This document shows positions 11,001 through 18,185 of a stretch of 22,222 bases of DNA, piece by piece. The DNA lies in assembly GCA_036897625.1 (NCBI GenBank), contig JAYMTA010001043.1:1-22222 (forward strand). Direction: 5' to 3'. Source of the stretch: Pelargonium cotyledonis (taxonomy: Eukaryota; Streptophyta; Magnoliopsida; Geraniales; Geraniaceae). The notes beneath the pieces are model-generated. The model worked only from the letters and a program-made list of their open reading frames with translations. It was not told the DNA's origin and made no database searches. A program made the position numbers and the translations under genes. Each line of letters opens with the position of its first letter. Positions within the stretch are counted from its first letter, which is position 1.

Positions 11001-12635
11001 TACTTTTACCTTCAATACTGTCCAATGTTTCAATGATTCAGATTGCCAAGGAAGAGGGCTGGAAAGCATCCTGGGAACTCCAGAAGGAACTTTGCTGGGT
11101 ACGCAGGATGCCATAGCAGACCAAAGTAATACCATTAAAGGAACCCCATAATCTGCAATAAAACTCCGAAGCCATCCTGCACGTAATGGAAAAGGGCTCA
11201 GCTCCCAAACGAAAGTGATGTTTACAAAATGTGAATATGAAATCACTTCACAAACCTGTGCCACACCACCACGATCTTGCTGTAGTGCTCTTCAAAGCTG
11301 AGAAGAGCAAGCCAAAGGAGAATATAATTCCTAGCAGCCCATTTGCATATAGCCATGGAAACTGATAGGCTTCTGAATTTGGTTTTTCATGTTCAGGAAT
11401 ATCAAACTCGCTTATGAGGCCCTGTGAAATAAAGCCATATTTTAAGATCAGCCACTTTATCTCATACTTCCTCCGTTCCAAAATGAGTATCTTATATTCC
11501 TCAAAGAGTTTAATATTATTGGTAATTCATGCATAAGTTCCTAAAAAGTAAAGAAGACACTCATATTTTTGGGACGGATTGAGTAATATATGCCAATTTT
11601 TATTTCATTGCAGATTGTGAAGATTCAACTTTTCTTAAGGAATATATTGTGTTTGAGAAAATTTATTTGATTTCCTATTTCCACTCTAAATCTCCTATTA
11701 AAAGGAGTCTCTCTTGTACTAGTTATCACAAGTAATTGTCATCAATAAAATAAATTTAACACAGATCAAGCAGCTACCTTCACAGCCTGCTGCATGAATA
11801 GAACTGCAATCAACATGCCAAAAAGTTCTCCAGCGATCCTTGTGAATCTAGAGATTACTGAGCAGGCATTGAATATTGCAAGAAGGCAGAGCATGAGACC
11901 TGTCCAGACACAAACCCTAAAAGAATAGAATCAGACTTAAGGCAAAATATAATAACTAAAAAGAATTCAGAAAGGAAGAGTTTGGTTATGTTAATAGCTG
12001 TTACCATCCAGCCCACGCCAAGAACAGCTCTTGTCCAATTTCCTTCCTTTGTTTGACAAAACTATACATGTAACTGTACATAATAACCGTGGGCTCTGCC
12101 ACTCCTAAAATTAGCAGGGGCTGTCCACCAAATATTGAATGTATCATACCACAAAAGGCAGTAGAAGTCAGAGTTTCCACCGGGCTCAGTGTTCCATCTG
12201 TAAATAATACTTATTAAATAATGCATTCATAACAAGTCAAAGACCAATCACTTAGCAATGAGTTCACCCACAGACATAATAACAAGCTCCCACATGCAAA
12301 AATTCATAATATTAAACCAGTTTGCAATCACAGAGAATGCTGGATCAACCTGTTTCCCTGTCAAGTTGTTCCCCAAAAGCAATAACGGGAAGTGCAGAAG
12401 CAAAGAATATATAGGTACTTGGAGCCAGTATTCTGGCACATTAAAATGGACTATATTAGGTTTAACTATAAAGTCCAGTAGATATGAAATTAAACTCATA
12501 TGCAATGCAAAAGGGGAAATGGAAGAACCTGACTCCAGAACTTAGTCCAGCTTGCCAATCTTCTATATAGCAGGTTTTTCTTCTTCTAAAGTCTTCTGAA
12601 ACCCCTCTGAATGCAGCAGCTTTAATACCAACCAT
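8058..12635 (-). CDS. Boron (borate) transporter, BOR family, BOR4-7-like (13 exons)
   Basis: From 5' to 3' on the minus strand the exons are 12635-12529, 12432-12350, 12197-12005, 11916-11778, 11421-11256, 11176-11010, 10629-10456, 10343-10248, 10167-10051, 9977-9661, 9497-9233, 8619-8479 and 8081-8058: 1989 bases, 662 residues. BOR proteins are polytopic members of the SLC4-like HCO3- transporter family that export borate across the plasma membrane.

Family marks are [21 protein letters not shown] (residues 36-56), [16 protein letters not shown] (86-101), [56 protein letters not shown] (352-369), [12 protein letters not shown] (455-466), [15 protein letters not shown] and [14 protein letters not shown] near the end. 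The wording is closest to the BOR4-7 clade as I recall it (inference).

The last splice uses a GC donor (CAG|GCAAGC, 8478-8473) and acceptor TTTCTTCAG, adding VHPDDSR. Without it the frame reads through to TAA at 8461-8463 and gives 660 residues. The N-terminus [12 protein letters not shown] is set by an ATG two bases after a good acceptor. No lesion is seen. Confidence 0.93.
11467..11583. mobile_element. Stowaway-type MITE in a boron transporter intron
   Basis: A 117-bp element has terminal inverted repeats of the classic Stowaway kind: one end reads cttcctccgttccaaaatg and the other, reverse complemented, reads ctcaatccgtcccaaaaat; both continue into atgagt-gtc/atc. It is flanked on each side by the dinucleotide TA (11465-11466 and 11584-11585), the target duplication of Tc1/mariner-type transposons. 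It has no coding capacity and sits in the intron between exons 4 and 5. Confidence 0.85.
11616..11761 (+). mobile_element. 146-bp solo LTR (TRIM/SMART-like) with 5-bp target duplication
   Basis: The segment begins TGTGAAGATT and ends TTTAACA, so it has the TG...CA ends of an LTR. It is flanked by perfect 5-bp direct repeats, cagat at 11611-11615 and cagat at 11762-11766. Inside, a TATA-like attaaaagg is followed by ctctcttgtac and then by atcaataaaat, the usual order of promoter, transcript start and poly(A) signal in a short plant LTR. No second LTR, primer-binding site or internal domain adjoins it, so it is a solo LTR left by recombination. The small size fits TRIM or SMART elements. It lies on the opposite strand to the host gene, with only five bases between the target duplication and the donor hexamer at 11772-11777. 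Confidence 0.8.
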
Positions 12636-14150
12636 TGCTGAATTATGAAAACTCAGAGACCAATTAAAATAAAATACAAATGTACACCATATTTACAAAG
12701 ATAGTGCTTATTAGGAAAGTGATTGTTTTGAAAGGAAATTAAGACAGGATATAAAACAGCTTCAGATTAATTTTAGAACTTAAAAAGTATATGACAAGAT
12801 GGCCACAAAAAGGTATCCTTTTTGTCACGAAATGACATGGACAGTCGAGAAGGAAAATAAACTGAGTATGGACTACAGAACATACTGAGAGAAACATGAA
12901 TGTACAAGGTTTGCGGCAGAAGTCAGCTGAAAATAGTTACATGCCTCGACCATAATTCTAGCCGGAAAATTTCACTGGCCACCAAGTATGATGTTTCATT
13001 GGCTGTTGAAAATATAAGTATAGAAAGAAACTTGGGACCTTATGAGAAAAATTCCTCGTAGCATGCCTAGACCATAATGCTAGCAGGAAAATTTCCTGGT
13101 TACCTAGTAGGAGATATCTTTGGCTGTTGAAACTACAAGAAATAAGAAGAAACTCAGAATCTTATGATGGCAGCCTCTCAAACCTGTTACAAGATTTTCA
13201 TTCCTTACTGTCTATTTTATCAGCTACAAAACATATATGTATTAAAGTGATTTGGCTGAGAATTTGATGAGAAAAGCTACAGCACTCCTACACCCTCCAA
13301 CAGTTTCATCAATAATTTTTTTCCCTTCTTTTCATATTTTCAAGTAACTTTAGGTTGAGAAACCAAGTATGGTTTTTCTATTTGTATTCACGTATTCATC
13401 AAAATCCATGAACTCCTACATCCTCAAATTCCTTCACATGCTCTGGCTACAAGCTAGTATGCAAAATTTGAGGCATTAAGGCCTCTCATTAAACAAGATA
13501 CCAACTCAACACTGACTCCAACACGAATATAAGGAATTCATGGAACCTCAATTCAAAAACACTAAACAGCAATGCTATGTAGAAAACTGAAGTACTCCTA
13601 AACGCAATGAAACATAGGAAACAAATTAAATGTTAAGCAATATTTCACCCCCTTCCAAAATAAATTCTCAAACCCCAAAACAAGACCAAAATAATGAACG
13701 AAAATTTGAGGCATCTCAGAGCAGTAAATTTCCTCACAACTCATGAACTCAATAATCAAAGACAATCATGAAACAGAGGAGGTGTATCAAAAGACTAACA
13801 TCCACAAATAAATCAATAAAACCAATCCGCAAATGTATCTAAAAACCTAAGCAACAATTGAAAAAAAAAAAAAAAAGTTCGCATCAGAGATCACAATATC
13901 ACCAAATCAGGCTTCCACTTCAGAGCAATGCTAAAAATATCGCGAGATTTCTTTGCGATCAAATCTTCGCAACACAAAACGGAACAATCTGAGAACCAGA
14001 AACGGACCTTGCTAAGGATCAGCGACTAAGCAATTGAAATAGCCCGCGGGAATTATCCTGAAACGGCACCGTTTCTGTGTTCCTGATCTTTCTGCAAAGC
14101 TTTAGTCCCTCTCTTCTGATCATTTCAGATTTACCGGCAAATGCAATCAT
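12636..14150 (-). other. 5' leader of the boron transporter gene, probable leader intron
   Basis: No coding sequence is supported. The sequence before the ATG is T-rich and ends TAATTCAG|CA|ATG, a good acceptor at 12638-12640. A candidate donor AAG|GTCCGT lies at 14008/14007, which would give a leader intron of about 1370 bases and a first non-coding exon beginning somewhere above 14050. The intron holds an imperfect tandem duplication (12940-13168) and an A16 run at 13861-13876. No clear TATA box was recognised. Leader introns are common in plant transporter genes and can raise expression; that role is inferred. Confidence 0.5.
12940..13168. repeat. Imperfect tandem duplication, ~122-bp spacing
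   Basis: Copy 1 (about 12940-13047) and copy 2 (about 13062-13168) share the blocks catgcct.gaccataat.cta, ggaaaattt, ttggctgttgaaa, aagaaac and cttatgag/cttatgat in the same order and at the same spacing. They lie inside the probable leader intron of the boron transporter gene. Function unknown; it may be a local duplication or part of an old repeat. Confidence 0.7.
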
Positions 14151-14412
14151 CATCACCGAAACTTGCGGGCACACCACACCGCACCACTGTACAATATCTC
14201 TCCATTCTCTCTCCTCTATTTCAATTACTGCTGGAATTTAGCCACGTGTCATCCTCTTCCTCCTACAACCCGGTTCAGAGTCGTTATAGTTTTTTTTTTG
14301 TGTGACGTGGAACTCAAACCGGAAGACCAAATTAAAGTATTGCTAGTATAATTTTTTCGGAAATGATTAGTGTATCCAGATAAATGCATGCTAATTGCAT
14401 GTAACCAAAACA

Positions 14413-14600
14413 TGCTGGACCAAACGGTTAAGCGTTTTGGATTCCTTTTCAGGTCGTTGAACATTTACAACCACATATGACCCTACACTGAAAGAGATGA
14501 GGTGAGACTCAGACATTCGGATTCCCTTTGATGGGGCGTGGAGCATTTACAACCACATATAACCTTACATTGAAAGGGATAAGGTGAGACTCAGACAGAT
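14413..14600 (+). repeat. SINE-like repeat with internal tandem duplication, copies 2a/2b
   Basis: The first copy (14413-14513) starts ctggaccaaacggttaagc and ggattccttttcaggtcg, like the repeats at 885 and 16829, then carries acatttacaaccacatat and gatgaggtgagactcagaca. The second copy (from about 14515) lacks the front part but repeats cggattccctttgatgggg, catttacaaccacatata and aaggtgagactcagaca. The shared front marks membership of the same family; the middle is diverged and the B-box is not preserved. Confidence 0.5.
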
Positions 14601-14785
14601 TTTGGAGAGAAAAAGAATGAGTTGGGTTGTCTTACGTGACTAATAATGCTCCAAGTCAACCTACATGTATTATACAGGCATCACATCAACCTAAAATAAA
14701 TTTATTTTTCAAAACTAACTTGGATAACGTTTGACATTGGAAAAATAACACAAATGATCATTTCTGGTCTATATTTGAAATATGC

Positions 14786-14789
<4 letters not shown>

Positions 14790-14817
<28 letters not shown>
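14790..14817. repeat. (TA)n microsatellite
   Basis: This is an uninterrupted run of 14 TA units about 60 bases below the poly(A) signal of the metallothionein gene. Runs like this are usually length-polymorphic. Confidence 0.95.
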
Positions 14818-14990
14818 GCAAACACTAACTAAAACAGAGACACACACAAATTAATCAGGCACAGCCATGGCTTCTTTATTCTAAAACCACAATGACAATT
14901 CCACATAACATAATATTATATATATAGAGAAACAACTACTATTATTTTTCTTCATCTTCTTCAAAGAAGCCATCTCTGGTGCTGTTCAAA

Positions 14991-15436
14991 TCACTTACAG
15001 GTGCATGGATTGCAAGTGCAGTTGGAACCGCATTTGCATCCTCCGTTCTCAGCTCCAACTTCCATCTCCGATCCCTCAAAGTTCCTGCAATTGAACCAAA
15101 TCATAAGCCCTAGATCGATCGAAATCGGAAACGGTTAATTTACGGGGGAGAAAAACGAATCACATACGATTTCTCTGGTGCGACGCCCATGACGAGGGTC
15201 TCGGTGGTGCTCTTCTCGGCGTAGCTTATGTCTGGGAACATTTTGCAGCTGCGTGGTTCGAAATTCAAAACAGAAACCGTCAAATTCGGTTTCTCGGGAA
15301 ACAAACAGAACAAGAGAACGATTTTCTCGAGAAACAAACATAGAGAGAGAGGTGAAATTTTAAATTCTTACCCTCCGCAGCCGTTTCCGCACTTGCATCC
15401 AGAGCCACACCCGCAGTTTCCTCCGCAGCACGACAT
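14991..15436 (-). CDS. MT2: Type 2 metallothionein (3 exons)
   Basis: Exons on the minus strand are 15436-15372, 15248-15168 and 15084-14991, with GT-AG introns: 240 bases, 79 residues, the normal length for plant type 2 metallothioneins. The protein binds Cu, Zn or Cd through cysteine thiolates and also helps against oxidative stress; it is cytosolic.

It starts [20 protein letters not shown], with eight cysteines in the first 23 residues including the CC pair at 3-4 that marks type 2. A spacer of about 40 residues without cysteine ([20 protein letters not shown]...) follows. The C-terminal domain has six cysteines, ending [15 protein letters not shown]. All 14 expected cysteines are present.

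The promoter TATA box is at 15541-15548. A poly(A) signal AATAAA on the minus strand lies at 14880-14875, giving a 3'UTR of about 110-130 bases. The small, intact reading frame and strong promoter elements fit a highly expressed gene. Confidence 0.97.
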
Positions 15437-15540
15437 TTTCTCGAGAAAATTTACAGAGAAAAGATTGATTGATCGATTGGTTCAAATGAGCAAATGATGG
15501 TATGATACTGAACTGTGTGATTGTTGGAGAGGAGGAGCTG

Positions 15541-15646
15541 TATTTATAGCAGGGAAATTGAATACGGGCCGTCCACGTGCCAAGATCTGACGTCAGAGTC
15601 TATCCATGCGTATCAGTCCAATCCCGTATGTTTTTTCGTCCACGTG
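15541..15646 (-). promoter_or_regulatory. Metallothionein promoter: TATA box, two G-boxes, TGACGTCA
   Basis: On the minus strand TATAAATA (15548-15541) lies 105 bases before the ATG. Upstream are CACGTG at 15574-15579, the palindrome TGACGTCA at 15588-15595 and a second CACGTG at 15641-15646. G-boxes and CRE/as-1-like elements are sites for bZIP factors such as the ABF and TGA groups. Their tight grouping within 75 bases of the TATA box suggests ABA or redox/stress control, which would fit a metallothionein; this is inferred. Confidence 0.7.
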
Positions 15647-15749
15647 TCGACTATAAGGAGATTCATTCACCGGATTTTACTGGAGTGTTCTCGAAGTGTA
15701 CGCCCTCCTGCGTTATCTGCACCGTTGATGGCATCGAACGGTTGTGATT

Positions 15750-16828
15750 AAGGGCCCACCACCACACCTACTGATTTGCAGTTTTGCCATTAGTAACTGA
15801 TATTTACATTTTAAGAGCGACAAAGTCAAGGCAATAAATGATTTATTGAATAAACAAATAGGAGCAAATATTTTTTTTTTTTTTTTTACATTGAACATTA
15901 TAGGGTGCAATTTTGATATGATTGTGATTTTGATGTTTAGAAACTAGGATTATAGATTTGGGGATTAGGAGGAGGCATTGACACTTTTTTCAGTAAAAAT
16001 AGCCAAAAAAAAATTGGACAATTACGTAAATTCACTTACAAAATGTAAAGTTGAATTTTGAATTTGAGTTAAAAAACACAAAAAAAATTTTATAGTTGTA
16101 AAAACAGAACAAACAGTTACAATGGTAATCATATTATTACAGTGTAAATAGAAACGTGCAAACAATTTTGAGATAAATTCACATAACTATGATTATATAT
16201 ATGACCTGATTTACACTTAAGAAAATAGATAATCCTTAATTCATATAACCATATTCCTCATTATTGAACAATATCTCTCTTGGTGGATAATAGACAAGAA
16301 GAAAATAATCTCAATTTTTGTTTTTGTTTTAAAATATCATTTTCTTTGGTAGGAAACGAATATTTCCATTTTTGAATATAAAAAAAGTGAAATGAATCAA
16401 TGAATTGTGACACAAAATGTCCAAAGTTTGTAGTGTTTTCTCTAGAAAAATGCCAACAATAACAATTTAAAAATTGGAAGGAATTAAATAAGCTAACTAT
16501 TATGAGAATCACCAAAATTAGAAAACACCTCACTACTATAACTTTGAAAATGGACAATATACATCCTTCTAAATAATTGGTAATTTTAGATAGTTATTGA
16601 ATATAATATAAATTTTATATATACATTATTTTAAAATAAGTTTAATGTTTTTATTTTAACAAAAGTAAAGATAATTAGCTAGTGTTGTATACTTCATTCA
16701 TTTCAAAACAAGTGTACTGATTTGTATCATTAAGATTATGAGTCGTAATAAATTCAAGAGATATTAACTAATTTATTATAAGAATATTATTTGTATTTTA
16801 TATTAAAGTTATGTATCATACTAAAGTA
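15750..16828. other. AT-rich intergenic region
   Basis: No gene is supported. It contains a T17 run at 15871-15887, several A-rich stretches, and a frame at 16261-16557 (-) whose product is only F, I, L and S rich noise. At about 16690-16720 the string cttcattcatttcaaaaca resembles a worn end of a Stowaway element, but no matching second end was found. Confidence 0.5.
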
Positions 16829-17035
16829 TGTTGGGCCAAACGGTTCCTTTGAGGTCTCATGCTCGAACCTTCTTGCCGACGATATGAGGTGAGATTTGGG
16901 ATAAAAGGGGAGAGCTACCCCATGTTGGGCCAAATGGTTAAAGCTTTTGGATTCCCTTTGAAGTCTTATGTTCGAGCCTCTTTACCAACGGTATGAGGTG
17001 AGATTTGGGTTAAAACAGGAGAGCTACCTCCTGTT
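16829..17035 (+). repeat. SINE-like repeat, tandem pair (copies 3a/3b)
   Basis: Two head-to-tail units begin tgttgggccaaacggtt (16829) and tgttgggccaaatggtt (16923). Both continue with ccctttgaggtct/aagtct, then tgctcgaacct or tgttcgagcct, then ac(g)a.ggtatgaggtgagatttggg and gagagctacc. Unit 3a lacks the aaagcttttggattc part of unit 3b. The gttcgagcc block resembles the Pol III B-box and the front block an A-box, so a tRNA-derived SINE is likely. The same family occurs at 885 and 14413. Confidence 0.6.
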
Positions 17036-17507
17036 GTGTAGTTGTGTATTATTGTTGGGCTGGGCTTGGGCCAAAGTAGGCAAGTACAGTGTACTAATAT
17101 GTTGTTATTGTTTAAAAATTTAGAAAAGAAAAAAGGACCCATGAGGTTGATTTCTGGTGGGCCCTAAATGAAATTGGTCCGTTTGTAGTGACTTTTGGAA
17201 TCATTATCTTTCAAGCTTGGCCTAAAAGCCTCATTTTCACTTCCTGTAGGCCAAGGTACAATTTTTAGGGTTGTGTGTAGTGTATCAATAATGCACATGG
17301 CCAATAGTACGACTGACAATTTAGTGCATGACTCGTGTCACGACATCAATCTAAATATGTTTTAATTCATTTATTTGATTTTGTATTTGACCGGTTCAAT
17401 ATGTAAAAAATTAATCATGTTGTCTAGTGCTCGGGATGAGTTTGCAACGACACATTTAACAAAATACTAAACTATTAACAAAACAGAAAAAAAAAAGTTT
17501 TGGCCCG

Positions 17508-17512
17508 AAAAA
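17508..17512 (-). terminator. Pol III terminator of the tRNA-Lys-like gene
   Basis: On the minus strand a run of five T lies about six bases past the 3' end of the tRNA-like sequence, a normal place for RNA polymerase III termination. A longer T run follows near 17488-17497. Confidence 0.6.
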
Positions 17513-17518
17513 TATAAG

Positions 17519-17591
17519 CGTCCACCGTGGGGCTCGAATCCACGAGCATAAGGTTAAAAGCCTTGCGCTCTACCAACTGAGCTAGACGGGC
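17519..17591 (-). tRNA. tRNA-Lys(UUU)-like gene, possibly decaying
   Basis: The 73-base sequence folds as a cloverleaf: acceptor GCCCGTC/GGTGGAC, D-arm GCTC-AGTTGGTA-GAGC, anticodon loop CTTTTAA with anticodon TTT, T-loop TTCGAGC and discriminator G. There is no intron. The A-box (TAGCTCAGTTGG) is intact, CAA stands at -3 to -1 and a T5 terminator follows, so transcription is possible. Three stem pairs are C-A mismatches: 2-71 in the acceptor, 27-43 in the anticodon stem and 53-61 in the T-stem, the last being a nearly invariant G-C pair. All three would be repaired by a G in place of A. Isotype is secure; function of this copy is doubtful. Confidence 0.85.
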
Positions 17592-18185
17592 TTGTGTACT
17601 CTGTTGCATACATTATTTACATATTCTATTTACAACCCAGCCTCACACATTCTGTCATATTCTGAGGATTTCTCAAGAAACAAATAAGAAATTTTCAAAT
17701 TAAGAATAGTTTATAAGGAGAAATCAGATATAATCTGACCATGTTGGATGGTTCAATAACAAAAAAATGAACATAAGTGTCAATATTTACAGCTTAATTG
17801 TACATAATAAACACACAAGTTTCTCAAACCAACATGAACCATACCAATGAAGATGATTCATGTTACCAAATGACTGAACTTTTTTTTTTTTTTTTTTATC
17901 AACCAATATAAGAAACTTTATTTTGTCTCGCAGATATTTACAGAACCGAACTTAAAAAATACATGTCCTCTGCTTACTATACCGGTATGTATAATGTAAG
18001 GAGTTTTCCTTTTCTCCCTACACTCGCTCACCTATTGTTTTTCACCATGCTCGAGTGATGGACAAAAAATAGTTTCAAATTCAATCAGAACACAAAATTT
18101 TACATATAAGGCGAACATGAAAATGCATCGCTATTGAATATTTTCAAGAAAATGAAAAGAAAAGCACACTTGATTTGGAGTAAGC
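17592..18185 (-). other. 3' region of the DUF4378 gene and intergenic DNA
   Basis: Downstream of the stop codon at 18186 the minus strand carries AATAAA at 17922-17917, giving a 3'UTR of about 270-290 bases. It is followed about 19 bases later by an A18 run (T run at 17880-17897 on the plus strand). Between 17592 and 17880 I see no gene. Confidence 0.5.

Noticed and set aside
12248-12505. 85-codon minus-strand frame that looks membrane-like
   Set aside because: It is a wrong frame across exon 2 of the boron transporter and its introns; the correct frame gives the conserved [13 protein letters not shown] sequence.
16261-16557. 98-codon minus-strand frame
   Set aside because: The product is dominated by F, I, L and S as expected from random AT-rich DNA; there are no splice partners or promoter.
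16690-16820. Second Stowaway element suggested by cttcattcatttcaaaaca
   Set aside because: Only one weak end was found; no matching inverted end or TA duplication could be placed.
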